Positions 1 to 8,411 of a stretch of 60,031 nt of DNA are shown piece by piece; the stretch's first letter is position 1, and the number at the start of each line of letters is the position of its first letter. Source of the stretch: Marinilabiliales bacterium. Lineage in GTDB: Bacteria > Bacteroidota > Bacteroidia > Bacteroidales > Prolixibacteraceae. The notes beneath the pieces were generated by a model that was not told where the DNA came from, did not search any database, and saw only the letters and a program-made list of their open reading frames with translations. The translations under genes and the position numbers were made by a program. Location of the stretch: NCBI GenBank assembly GCA_021286825.1, contig JAJTBP010000002.1, positions 1 to 60,031 of the forward strand. Reading direction: 5' to 3'.

Positions 1-2
1 TC

Positions 3-500
3 ACGCCTAAGGAACCCGTTTACTTTGAAGCCGCCAAAAAGACCCTGGCCCGCAGATTGGCCAATGGTGGCGGCCATACCGGCTGGAGCAAAGCCTGGAT
101 CGTCGGTCTCTATGCGCGGCTGCTTGAAAGTGAAAAAGCCATGGAGAACCTCAACGACCTGCTGCGAAAGAGTACACTGCCCAACCTCTTCGACACACAC
201 CCGCCCTTCCAGATTGATGGCAATTTCGGGGGATCGGCTGCGATGGCTGAGATGCTGCTGCAATCGGAGAACGGCGAGATCCTCTTGTTGCCTGCACTAC
301 CAAACCAGTGGAAGGAAGGTTCCTTCACCGGACTCAGGGCCAAGGGAGCCGTGACCGTCAATGCCGCATGGAAAGAGGGAAAACTGACGAGTGCCCTGCT
401 GAAGTCGGACAAAGGGGGAAGCTTCACGGTGCGATACGGAGCTGCCACGAGACACCTCTCACTGAAGCCAGGCGTGGCTGTCAGGATGGACAAGTGGTAA
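3..500 (+). CDS. GH95-type alpha-L-fucosidase, C-terminal part (5' end outside window)
   Basis: The frame is open from the window edge to a TAA at 498-500, so only about the last 165 residues are present. The run GHTGWSKAWI, then LLRKSTLPNLFDTHPPF, QIDGNFGG and LLLPALPNQW is the hallmark end of the (alpha/alpha)6 catalytic domain of glycoside hydrolase family 95, followed by the small beta-rich C-terminal domain. Family members cleave terminal alpha-1,2-L-fucose, or related L-galactose, by inversion, usually in the periplasm. The catalytic acid and most of the active site lie upstream and cannot be checked. It sits beside DUF1080 and sulfatase genes, consistent with host- or algal-glycan use. 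Family assignment is secure; exact substrate is not. Confidence 0.88.
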   Translation, partial: TPKEPVYFEAAKKTLARRLANGGGHTGWSKAWIVGLYARLLESEKAMENLNDLLRKSTLPNLFDTHPPFQIDGNFGGSAAMAEMLLQSENGEILLLPALPNQWKEGSFTGLRAKGAVTVNAAWKEGKLTSALLKSDKGGSFTVRYGAATRHLSLKPGVAVRMDKW

Positions 501-691
501 TTGGTACTCGTAAAAAACATCACCTAACGGGATCGGAAATGGAAAGGGGGATTGGATCGGCAAGCCCAATCCGGAATGGAGAGGGATCGCCGGCAACCAG
601 GGTTGGATCCCCCCATTTCCCAAATCACGGGATGTACCTTCCAGGCAAGGGTAGCACTGGGAGGAAACCCCTCCGCCCCATGAAAAAAACC

Positions 692-722
692 TTTGACTTA
701 TCCATTTGATTCGCTAATTTAG
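692..722 (+). promoter_or_regulatory. Putative Bacteroidota promoter for the DUF1080 gene
   Basis: TTTG (692-695), 19 bases, then TAATTTAG (715-722), a one-mismatch match to the TAnnTTTG -7 element. It would give a leader of about 130 bases to the ATG at 856. The rest of the 501-855 gap shows no convincing gene. Confidence 0.4.
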
Positions 723-855
723 ACCGCACCAAAATCAACGATTTTCCCGGGGGCGATCCCCTGTTGACAGATACATCGGGCATGATCCGGAACATCATCG
801 GTCGGAGATCCATCATGCGGATTTCGTCCGGCAAAACTTTAAAGACTTATTCGAG

Positions 856-1596
856 ATGAAAAGAAACATTTTCCTGTCATTCACCCTACTCATTGCCCTC
901 CTCGTTTCGGCCCCTGCCTTTGCTCAGGAGTTAAACAAACTGACCAAAAAAGAGAAGAAAGAGGGATGGGTACTTCTTTTCAATGGCAAAAATTTTGATG
1001 GCTGGAGACAATGCAACGGCACGGCCATGCCCACCAACTGGGTCATCGAAGAGAATGCCATGAAGGTATTTACCGCTCCTGACAAAAAACCGGGACAAGG
1101 ATCCAACGGTGACATCCTTTTCCCTGGCAAGAAATTCAAGAACTTCGAACTCTCGATCGACTGGAAAGCCAGTCCGATGGCCAATTCCGGCATCTTCTAC
1201 TATGTCAGGGAGGTTCCAGGCAAACCCATCTACTATGCGGCACCTGAGATCCAGGTTCTGGACAACAAGGATGCCACCGACAACAAAATCGACAGTCACC
1301 TGGCAGGATCTCTCTACGACATTCTCCCATGCGATCCCAAGACCGTCCATCCGGCCGGCGAATGGAATACCTGCGTCGTCAAGGTACAGGACGGCAAAGC
1401 CGTTCACTTCATGAATGGTGTGGAGGTTGTGAAATATACCCTTTGGACACCCGAATGGGATGCCATGGTTGCCAAGAGCAAATTCAAAAGTTTCCCGGGC
1501 TGGACAGAAGGCATCGCCAAGGAAGGTTACATCGGATTGCAGGACCACGGATATGCCGTTTGGTTCCGCAACATCAAGATCCGCGAACTGAAGTAG
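856..1596 (+). CDS. Secreted DUF1080 (3-keto-disaccharide hydrolase-like) protein
   Basis: A 246-residue protein with a clear Sec signal peptide (about residues 1-24, ending AFAQ) followed by one DUF1080 domain (Pfam name 3-keto-disaccharide hydrolase), a concanavalin-like beta-sandwich. Family landmarks are WVLLFNGKNFDGW near the start, the NSGIFYYVRE and PEIQVLDN strands in the middle, the SLYDI segment, and the closing IGLQDHGYAVWFRNIKIREL. Family members act on glycosides whose sugar has been oxidised at C3, releasing the aglycone by hydrolysis or elimination. Two Gfo/Idh/MocA oxidoreductases, the enzyme type that makes 3-keto sugars, lie 5-9 kb downstream. A promoter-like element precedes it and a strong terminator follows. 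The domain call is secure; the substrate is unknown. Confidence 0.9.
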   Translation: MKRNIFLSFTLLIALLVSAPAFAQELNKLTKKEKKEGWVLLFNGKNFDGWRQCNGTAMPTNWVIEENAMKVFTAPDKKPGQGSNGDILFPGKKFKNFELSIDWKASPMANSGIFYYVREVPGKPIYYAAPEIQVLDNKDATDNKIDSHLAGSLYDILPCDPKTVHPAGEWNTCVVKVQDGKAVHFMNGVEVVKYTLWTPEWDAMVAKSKFKSFPGWTEGIAKEGYIGLQDHGYAVWFRNIKIRELK

Positions 1597-1615
1597 TCGG
1601 ATCCAACAACACGAA

Positions 1616-1662
1616 GAGGCCGGAACCCGCTTGATTAAGCAAGGTTCCGGCCTCTCTTTTTT
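1616..1662 (+). terminator. Rho-independent terminator after the DUF1080 gene
   Basis: A perfect 12-bp stem, GAGGCCGGAACC (1616-1627) with GGTTCCGGCCTC (1643-1654), has extra GCTT/AAGC pairing in the loop and is followed by TCTTTTTT (1655-1662). It separates this transcript from the convergent MBL gene. Confidence 0.85.
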
Positions 1663-1690
1663 GGCAAAACAGGAAGCTGCTACCGGGTGT

Positions 1691-2410
1691 CTACCGGTTT
1701 TTCACTACCCCGTAATGACCCGTGAGGAGGTAACGAAAAGTGGAGAGCTCCGGCAAAAGTTTCAGCGAGGCCTCCTCCTGTTGCGTATTCATGTTGAACC
1801 GATCCACAAAATGGACGGCCTTCCCCTTCTCGGGCTTCAGGTTGTCGCCCGTGACCAGGTAATCCTTGTTGACCACATAGCAGACCGATCCAGGCGTATG
1901 GCCCGGCGTGTGGAGGACCTGCACGAAAACACCATCCACGGTCAGGGTGTCTTTGTCGTTCAGCAACTGGTAGGGACCGAACTTCCAATGTGTCTTGAAG
2001 GGCCCCATCTTGGCGGTGGTACCGTTGATCATCTGCTCCTCATCCCGATGCATAAAGATCTGTGGATGTGGATACAAACCGATGCTTCCGATGTGGTCAC
2101 CGTCGCAATGGGTCAGAAAGATTGCTTTCACGGCATCAACCGAGATTCCGGTTTTCTCAAGCTCTTTCCGGAAGGAGTCCTCTCCGTAGCCGGCATCGAA
2201 AAGGAGATAGCCTGTCTTCCCTTTGAACAGATAGGCATTGACAAACTTGTCGCGTACGACCAGTAGCGAGTCATTCACCCTGCCGGTCTCGGCAGGCGTC
2301 ATCTTTCGGGTTTCCATGAAAAATCCCACGATATACATTGCGGAGACAATCACCAGAAAGCTGACCAGGATCCCGAATCCCCACAGCGCTCTTTTCACAA
2401 TTTTATTCAT
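1691..2410 (-). CDS. Membrane-anchored MBL-fold metallo-hydrolase
   Basis: A 239-residue protein with one N-terminal membrane segment (about residues 8-31), then a metallo-beta-lactamase fold. The first metal motif reads THCDGDHIG, the H-x-D-x-D-H variant of HxHxDH. Further landmarks are the HTPGHTPGS loop, the VTGDNL strand carrying the bridging Asp and the final LTGHYG histidine. The fold hydrolyses thioesters, lactones, phosphodiesters or beta-lactams, so the substrate cannot be read from sequence. It follows the metallophosphoesterase gene by 31 bases on the same strand, so the two are probably co-transcribed. Both appear to be inner-membrane hydrolases. Confidence 0.85.
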   Translation of the reverse strand: MNKIVKRALWGFGILVSFLVIVSAMYIVGFFMETRKMTPAETGRVNDSLLVVRDKFVNAYLFKGKTGYLLFDAGYGEDSFRKELEKTGISVDAVKAIFLTHCDGDHIGSIGLYPHPQIFMHRDEEQMINGTTAKMGPFKTHWKFGPYQLLNDKDTLTVDGVFVQVLHTPGHTPGSVCYVVNKDYLVTGDNLKPEKGKAVHFVDRFNMNTQQEEASLKLLPELSTFRYLLTGHYGVVKNR

Positions 2411-2441
2411 ATCCTTTCGTTTGTAACTGTTTGCGATCGAG

Positions 2442-3554
2442 TCATTTCAAAGTAAGATCCACCTGAACAATTTCGGTCTTTCCGGTGGTTCGGACGGGAG
2501 ATCCCCACAACCGAATGCCACTCGTGACGATGAAATGGGTGTTTTCAATTTTTTCATGTCCATAACTCAGCCGGTAGAGCAACTTCAGCAGTAGGTTGAA
2601 GGGGAACAACTGGCCGTTGTGGGTATGACCCGACAACTGCAGGTCAGTTTTTGTTTTGCTCACCGCCTCGATGTCTGTGGGCCGGTGGTCGACCAACAGG
2701 ATCGGAAGGGTATCCGGAACATGTTTCAGCAGCTCAAAAGCCGGTACTCTTTTTCTGTAAAGATCGTCATATCTCCCCGCCAGGACAAAACCATGCAGAT
2801 CTTCCACGACCGAATCTCTTAACAAGGTGATGCCTGCATTTCCGAAAAATGGCCAGCTGGCAGGACCCCTGTTGAACTCATGGTTCCCCAAGGTAGCATA
2901 GACACCGTATCTGGCCTTGATCTGTCGGAAGATGTGCTCTACCTGAAGCAGGAAAGGGGTCTCCACGCTTCCCTCCACAATGTCGCCACCCATGATGACG
3001 AGATCGGGGTGAATCTCATTGACCTGTTCCACAAACCTCTCCACTTTTTCAATTTCGGAACTCCTTTTCAAATGAAAATCGGCGATGAAGGCAATCCTGA
3101 GATGGTCCAGGGGGGAGGATTTCCGCGGAATCTCCAGATCGTATTTCGTTACCTGAAGATGGTTGAAGTTGTAGGCACCGTAGGAGACGATCAGGGATGG
3201 GATCAACAGGAGCACAGCAAAGGCCATGATACGGTAAGCAAACGATTTGCGCCGCTCTTTCGACACCATCCGGACCATTGCGTTGAGCAGGAGGATCAGA
3301 TCATAGACGACCAGCAACAGGAAAAGGTAGAAGTAATAGGGAAAAATATACCGGGTGATCCAGGTCAGGATACCCACGTTGAAATCGCTATCCCCATCGG
3401 CGATGAGGGTATGGATCGGATTGATGAGGGCTATGACAAGATAGATCCAGAAAAAGAGGGTTCGGAAACGTTGGGGAATGAAATGCTGGCGCAACCTGAA
3501 AAAAATATAGAGGCAAGGAAAGAGATAGCCAAAAAAGAAAACAAAGTTGAACAT
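2442..3554 (-). CDS. Polytopic membrane metallophosphoesterase (YkuE-like)
   Basis: About 370 residues. The first third has four or five hydrophobic helices, and the rest is a calcineurin-like phosphoesterase domain with all metal motifs in order: FIADFH (D-x-H), IMGGDIV (GD), TLGNHEF (GNHE), LVDHRP, and LSGHTHNGQLFP (GHxH). This layout is common in Bacteroidota, where such proteins are predicted to act on phosphorylated lipids or cell-wall intermediates at the membrane. The ATG at 3554 is preferred because the protein then begins with the first membrane helix; an in-frame start at 3650 adds 32 residues without family character. The substrate is not known. Confidence 0.85.
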   Translation of the reverse strand: MFNFVFFFGYLFPCLYIFFRLRQHFIPQRFRTLFFWIYLVIALINPIHTLIADGDSDFNVGILTWITRYIFPYYFYLFLLLVVYDLILLLNAMVRMVSKERRKSFAYRIMAFAVLLLIPSLIVSYGAYNFNHLQVTKYDLEIPRKSSPLDHLRIAFIADFHLKRSSEIEKVERFVEQVNEIHPDLVIMGGDIVEGSVETPFLLQVEHIFRQIKARYGVYATLGNHEFNRGPASWPFFGNAGITLLRDSVVEDLHGFVLAGRYDDLYRKRVPAFELLKHVPDTLPILLVDHRPTDIEAVSKTKTDLQLSGHTHNGQLFPFNLLLKLLYRLSYGHEKIENTHFIVTSGIRLWGSPVRTTGKTEIVQVDLTLK

Positions 3555-3732
3555 ATCACGCAGCTCAGGTTTATCATCTAAAGTTAATGGAATTTTTGGG
3601 ATTTCTGAGCCCCCTTCGGCGGTTGGGCCGGTAGCTGTGTGAGAATACACCCTTTCCTTTCTACCGAATCTTCCAATCCTGCATCAAAATCCGTAACTTG
3701 GTCACAACAACCAAACGGTCCTACCTCCGATC

Positions 3733-5163
3733 ATGAAAAGACTATCCTTACTCCTGCTGGGTGCTTCCCAGGTTGCATCTTTGGCTACATCGGCGCAGCA
3801 CCCCAACATTGTTTTCATCCTGGCCGATGACCTGGGTTATGCCGACCTTGGTTGTTATGGGCAGCAGCATTTCGAAACGCCCAACATCGACCGACTGGCG
3901 CAGGAGGGGATGCGTTTTACGAGACACTATGCAGGATGTACCGTCTCGGCACCTTCCCGTTCCTCCCTGATGACCGGACTACACACCGGGCATGCCCCCA
4001 TCCGTGGCAACAAAGGCTTTGGCAACGAAGGTGAATGGCCCGTTCCCGCCGGAACTTTCACACTGGCGGGTATGCTGAAATCGGCCGGATACCGGACAGG
4101 TGCCTTCGGCAAATGGGGACTCGGATCTCCCGGTTCGGAAGGTGATCCACTCAATCAGGGGTTCGATACTTTCTTCGGATTCAACAGCCAGACCCTGGCC
4201 CACAACTATTACGCCGACTACCTCTGGGACAACGACAAGAAATTCATGATTGAGGAGAACCGGGATGGAAAAAACGGACGCTTTGTTCCCGACCTGATCC
4301 ACCAGCGAGCCCTACAGTTCCTTGAAGAGAACAAGGAAAAGCCCTTCTTCCTATTCTATCCAACCACCATTCCTCATGCCGAACTCGTTGCACCGGAAGA
4401 GGAGATGGCCCGCTTCCGCGGAAAGTTCCCACCCGAAAAATCCTTCAAGGGGACAGACAAGGGACAGCCCGGCTTCCGAAAGGGGCCTTATGGCTCCCAA
4501 CTTGAAACACATGCCGCCTTCGCCGCCATGGTAACCCATCTGGATCGTCAGGTAGGTGAGATCATGGCGAAGCTAAAGGAACTGGGGCTCGATCAAAATA
4601 CACTGGTCATCTTCAGTTCGGACAATGGACCCCACATCGAAGGGGGAGCCGATCCAGACTTCTTCGACAGCAACGGTCCATGCAAAGGATTCAAACGGGA
4701 TCTCTACGAAGGAGGCATCCGAATTCCGATGATCACACGCTGGCCGGGTCACATTCAACCTGGGAAGGTAACAGACCATGCCTCCGCCTTTTGGGATTTC
4801 CTGCCCACCCTGGCCGAATTGACCGGTCAGAAGATTCCGGATCATCTGGATGGCCTCTCATTCCTGCCATTGCTCATCGGTAAGAAAGGCCAACAGAACC
4901 ACCGGTTTTTCTATTGGGAATTCCATGAATTGAAAGGCAGACAGGCCATCCTCATGGGAAATTGGAAACTGATCCGCTACCAGGTCATGGTTCCGGAGGA
5001 GACCACCACCGAACTTTACGACCTGAGCAAAGATCCTGGAGAGACCCATAATTTGGCAGCCCGATACCCGGCAAAGGTGGCGTTGCTGCTCAAGCAACTC
5101 AAAAAAGAACGGACAGTCTCAGCCGGATTCCCATTCCCCCCTGTGGATCAGCAAAATTTCTGA
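3733..5163 (+). CDS. Secreted sulfatase, Ser-type active site
   Basis: A 476-residue arylsulfatase-family (alkaline phosphatase superfamily) protein with a signal peptide of about 21 residues. The metal-binding Asp pair is in ADDLGYADLG (residues 31-40) and the active-site signature is S-A-P-S-R at 72-76, with the downstream GKWGLG and FSSDNGPH blocks intact. Ser instead of Cys at the modified position means formylglycine would be made by the anaerobic radical-SAM maturase anSME, which is not in this window. Sequence features fit the N-acetylgalactosamine/glucosamine-6-sulfatase-like (S1) group, but the sulfated substrate cannot be fixed. Proximity to a fucosidase suggests sulfated, fucosylated glycans. 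Confidence 0.9.
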   Translation: MKRLSLLLLGASQVASLATSAQHPNIVFILADDLGYADLGCYGQQHFETPNIDRLAQEGMRFTRHYAGCTVSAPSRSSLMTGLHTGHAPIRGNKGFGNEGEWPVPAGTFTLAGMLKSAGYRTGAFGKWGLGSPGSEGDPLNQGFDTFFGFNSQTLAHNYYADYLWDNDKKFMIEENRDGKNGRFVPDLIHQRALQFLEENKEKPFFLFYPTTIPHAELVAPEEEMARFRGKFPPEKSFKGTDKGQPGFRKGPYGSQLETHAAFAAMVTHLDRQVGEIMAKLKELGLDQNTLVIFSSDNGPHIEGGADPDFFDSNGPCKGFKRDLYEGGIRIPMITRWPGHIQPGKVTDHASAFWDFLPTLAELTGQKIPDHLDGLSFLPLLIGKKGQQNHRFFYWEFHELKGRQAILMGNWKLIRYQVMVPEETTTELYDLSKDPGETHNLAARYPAKVALLLKQLKKERTVSAGFPFPPVDQQNF

Positions 5164-5246
5164 TGCTGTGTTGAGAAGGTTCAAATTAAAACTTATTTTA
5201 GCCACTCAATCGAGGGTTCGGCTACTACTACAACAATTGACGCACA

Positions 5247-5280
5247 CAGTCTTTCTAACAGACTGTATTTCTGTATTTTG
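5247..5280 (+). terminator. Weak terminator-like hairpin after the sulfatase
   Basis: CAGTCT (5247-5252) pairs with AGACTG (5260-5265) around a 7-base loop and is followed by the T-rich stretch TATTTCTGTATTTTG. It lies 84 bases after the sulfatase stop. The stem is short, so this is tentative. Confidence 0.3.
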
Positions 5281-5358
5281 CTATTTCTACGGGGATTCTA
5301 TGACCCCCGCGGACTCCTCATTGAGAACGAAAACTTGTAATTAAGATTGACACTCAAC

Positions 5359-6888
5359 ATGAAATGGAGTAAGTTTTTGGAAGGAAGTAAAGCAAAATAT
5401 CTATGGTTGATGGCAGGCATGCTGCTTTGTCTGATCATCCTGTTATCTGTTTATCAGGTCTCTGAAGTCACCTCTTCCGACAAATATTGTGTTTCCTGTC
5501 ACATTCATCCAGTCCCGGATCAGAATTGGAGGCTCTCCGAACACTTCAACAACAAAGCCGGAGTGGTTACCCATTGTGTCGAATGCCACCTTCCTCCCAA
5601 GGGTCATGGCTATTTCCCGGCGAAGATCAAGCACGGTCTGAAGGATGTGTACGGCAAGCTCTTCAAAGACAGCGCCTCTTTTGACTGGGAGTCCCGCAAA
5701 GCACTGGAGGTGGCCAAAGGATATGTCTATGAGGAATCCTGCAAAAAATGCCATCAGAACCTCTTCCCTGCCACCCTTTCGGTTAACGGAAGCAATGCCC
5801 ACCTGCAATATGTCAACAGCAAGGAGGAGCCCAAACCCCACTGTCTGAACTGTCACCTCAACGTTGGCCATTACGACAAGAACAACCTGCATGCCCACAA
5901 TGCCAACTTCGGCGTGACGGAAACGGTTGCCAAAGAGCTCTTTGCCGCAGCAACGGAAGTGAAGAAATTCTCTGCCTTCACCGAGCAGGTTCCTGGCACC
6001 ACCCTCTCCTTTGACATGGTGGCGATCCCGGAAGGCACTTTTGATATGGGAAGTCCGCAGGTTGAAGAACTCCGCAAACCCGATGAGGGCCCCGTCAGGA
6101 AGGTGCATCTGACCCGTTTCTTTATGGCCAAAACCGAAGTGACCTGGGATGAATACCTGGAGTTCTTCAAAGCCACCGCTTCCCAGGGAAGGAAAGAGGA
6201 GAGCACACCCAAAGCCGAGACCGATGCCATCACGGGCCCGACCCCGCCATGGGGCGCCCCGGACCAGGGATGGGGAAAAGGGACAAGACCGGCCATCACC
6301 ATGTCATGGAAAGCCGCCAACACCTACTGCCAATGGTTGTCCAGAAAAACAGGAAAAAAATACCGGCTTCCCACAGAAGCAGAATGGGAATATGCGAGCC
6401 GTGGCGGAACGCAGAGCCCTTATTTCTTCCCAGGAAATGCCAAAAAATTCAGTGCGTCGGGTATGTGGAACAAGATCTTTGGACCCGATACCACCACCAT
6501 CAACTCTTTCGTGGTGTACAAGACCAACAGTCAGTCGAAGACCAAGGAACCCGGATCTGTCAAAGCCAATCCTTTCGGTCTGAAAAACATGCTGGGAAAT
6601 GTGGCCGAGTTCTGCTCTGACTTCTATTCCCCGAATGGGTACAAGAGCAACGAGCCGGTACCTCTCAACGATCCAAAAGGTCCGGCCAACGGACAGGAAC
6701 ATGTGATCCGGGGCGGATCCTTCAAGAGTGATGCCAAGGATGTTCGCTGTGCCTCCAGGGATTTCACCAAAACGAAGGCATGGTTGATGACCGATCCACA
6801 GATGCCCAAGAGTGTCTGGTGGTATTCAGACAGCAATGATGTTGGCTTCAGGGTCGTTTGTGAAGTCGATGCAGCACTACCCAAATGA
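5359..6888 (+). CDS. NapC/NrfH-type tetraheme cytochrome c fused to a SUMF1 (FGE-like) domain
   Basis: About 509 residues. A membrane helix (about residues 14-34) leads into four CxxCH heme motifs, CVSCH (44-48), CVECH (73-77), CKKCH (128-132) and CLNCH (162-166), the layout of NapC/NirT/NrfH quinol-oxidising cytochromes. From about residue 219 a complete SUMF1/FGE-sulfatase fold follows: IPEGTFDMGS, RLPTEAEWEYASRGG, NMLGNVAEFCSD, VIRGGSFKSD and DVGFRVV. True formylglycine-generating enzymes carry two copper-binding Cys after RGGS; here the first position is absent (RGGSFKSDAKDVRCASR), so sulfatase activation is unlikely. ATG at 5359 is chosen over the TTG at 5347. The fusion is unusual; it is followed 101 bases later by exported Gfo/Idh/MocA genes and may exchange electrons or assemble with them (inference). 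Confidence 0.85.
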   Translation: MKWSKFLEGSKAKYLWLMAGMLLCLIILLSVYQVSEVTSSDKYCVSCHIHPVPDQNWRLSEHFNNKAGVVTHCVECHLPPKGHGYFPAKIKHGLKDVYGKLFKDSASFDWESRKALEVAKGYVYEESCKKCHQNLFPATLSVNGSNAHLQYVNSKEEPKPHCLNCHLNVGHYDKNNLHAHNANFGVTETVAKELFAAATEVKKFSAFTEQVPGTTLSFDMVAIPEGTFDMGSPQVEELRKPDEGPVRKVHLTRFFMAKTEVTWDEYLEFFKATASQGRKEESTPKAETDAITGPTPPWGAPDQGWGKGTRPAITMSWKAANTYCQWLSRKTGKKYRLPTEAEWEYASRGGTQSPYFFPGNAKKFSASGMWNKIFGPDTTTINSFVVYKTNSQSKTKEPGSVKANPFGLKNMLGNVAEFCSDFYSPNGYKSNEPVPLNDPKGPANGQEHVIRGGSFKSDAKDVRCASRDFTKTKAWLMTDPQMPKSVWWYSDSNDVGFRVVCEVDAALPK

Positions 6889-6989
6889 TCGGAGCAGTGC
6901 TTCAAGTGAATAACAGATAAAAATTTACACCTGATTCCGCGGACAGTCGAAAGCGTGATCGCCGGGCCCGGAATATATGCTTGCTAATC

Positions 6990-8333
6990 ATGGAAAAGAA
7001 AAACATTGACAGAAGAAAATTTTTGGGTACCGGGGTTCTTGCCGGTGCGACTGTCTTGGGCGCCAATGCGTTGCTCAACTCCTGCAAGGCAGAGCCCACC
7101 AATGCCTCGCTGGGTTTGCCACCGATTCTGAAGGGAGCTCCCAAAGGCAGGAAGCTGAAAGCCGGTCTCGTAGGCTGTGGCAACCGGGGAACGGGAGCTG
7201 CCATCAACTTCATCAGTGCCGGTCCGGACCTGGAGATTGCCGCTGCTTGCGACCTTTTTCAAGACAAGATCGATGCCTTCCGGGAACGCTTCAAGTCATT
7301 TAACCTGGAAGTTCCGGAGAAAAACTGTTTCGCCGGCTTTGACGGATACAAGAAACTGATGGCTCTGGAAGAACTCGACGTGGTGTTGCTGGCCACTCCC
7401 CCCAGATTCAGACCGGATCATCTGCTGGAAGCCATTCAGAACAAGAAGCATGTCTTCATGGAAAAACCGGCAGGTGTAGACCCGGTCGGCATCCGTTCCG
7501 TCCTCGCCTCTGCAAAAAAAGCGGAAGCACTCGGACTCAACATCGTGACCGGCACTCAAAGAAGGCATCAGGAAGATTACATCGAAACCTACAAAAGGGT
7601 CAAAGCCGGAGCGATCGGTCGCCTCACGGCTGCCAAAGCCTTCTGGAACCAGGAGCACGTCTGGTTCCGCACCCGGGAAGAGGGTTGGGATGACATGACT
7701 TACATGATGCGCAACTGGAACAACTTCTGCTGGGTCGGAGGCGACCACATCCTCGATACCCATGTGCACAACATCGATGTCATCAACTGGTTTATGGGCA
7801 AGACACCCCTGAAAGCCGTGGGCAACGGTGGCCGGCACCGCAGGGTAACGGGCGACCAATACGACTATTTCAACATCGACTTTGATTACGGCAATGGCGT
7901 CTTCTCGCACAGCTTTTGCCGCCAAATCGACAGTTGCGCCAACGGCACCGGAGAGCTCATCATGGGAACCGAAGGGTATACCAATTGCGTCAACACCATC
8001 TGGGATCTGGATGGAAAAATCAAGTGGCAATTCGAATATCCCAAAGACGAAAATGGCAATGCCATGAGCCAGCTGAAAATACCTGCCTACGTTCAGGAAC
8101 ACATGCACCTCGTCTATGCCATCCGAAAAGGGACCTATGTCAACCAGGCGGAGGAGACGGCCCTTTCCACCCTCACAGCCATCATGGGACGCACGGCAGC
8201 CTATACCGGACAAATGGTCACCTGGGAGGAGATGATGAAATCCGATATGCAATTGGGTCCGAAAGAGATGAAATTCGGGCCTGTCGAGATGAAATTCGAA
8301 GTTCCAGTACCGGGAACTCCCCCAAATGTATGA
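6990..8333 (+). CDS. Tat-exported Gfo/Idh/MocA oxidoreductase (1)
   Basis: About 447 residues. A twin-arginine leader, DRRKFLGTG, is followed by a hydrophobic stretch ending near LLNSC, so export by Tat is likely and lipidation is possible. The nucleotide-binding fold begins with GLVGCGNRGTG, and the EKPAGVDP block contains the Lys-Pro of the Gfo/Idh/MocA family. The GGDHILDTHVHNIDV helix contributes catalytic His/Asp residues. The family oxidises or reduces sugars with tightly bound NAD(P); exported members such as glucose-fructose oxidoreductase recycle the cofactor in place. ATG at 6990 is preferred to the upstream TTG at 6981. It lies 78 bases before a second family member and after the tetraheme-SUMF1 fusion. 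Substrate is unknown. Confidence 0.88.
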   Translation: MEKKNIDRRKFLGTGVLAGATVLGANALLNSCKAEPTNASLGLPPILKGAPKGRKLKAGLVGCGNRGTGAAINFISAGPDLEIAAACDLFQDKIDAFRERFKSFNLEVPEKNCFAGFDGYKKLMALEELDVVLLATPPRFRPDHLLEAIQNKKHVFMEKPAGVDPVGIRSVLASAKKAEALGLNIVTGTQRRHQEDYIETYKRVKAGAIGRLTAAKAFWNQEHVWFRTREEGWDDMTYMMRNWNNFCWVGGDHILDTHVHNIDVINWFMGKTPLKAVGNGGRHRRVTGDQYDYFNIDFDYGNGVFSHSFCRQIDSCANGTGELIMGTEGYTNCVNTIWDLDGKIKWQFEYPKDENGNAMSQLKIPAYVQEHMHLVYAIRKGTYVNQAEETALSTLTAIMGRTAAYTGQMVTWEEMMKSDMQLGPKEMKFGPVEMKFEVPVPGTPPNV

Positions 8334-8348
8334 TAAATGACTAACTTA

Positions 8349-8380
8349 ACAGGCAGGAATGGAAACGCCCACCTGCCTGT
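8349..8380 (+). repeat. Intercistronic inverted repeat between the two Gfo/Idh/MocA genes
   Basis: ACAGGCAGG (8349-8357) and CCTGCCTGT (8372-8380) form a perfect 9-bp stem around a 14-base loop. No U-run follows, so it looks more like an mRNA-stabilising or processing hairpin than a terminator. Confidence 0.5.
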
Positions 8381-8411
8381 GCGATCCGTTTCAACAACCA
8401 ATAATCAAACT

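Noticed and set aside
5359-6888. Genuine formylglycine-generating enzyme
   Set aside because: The Cys pair required for copper and catalysis is not preserved after RGGS, and the sulfatase next door is Ser-type.
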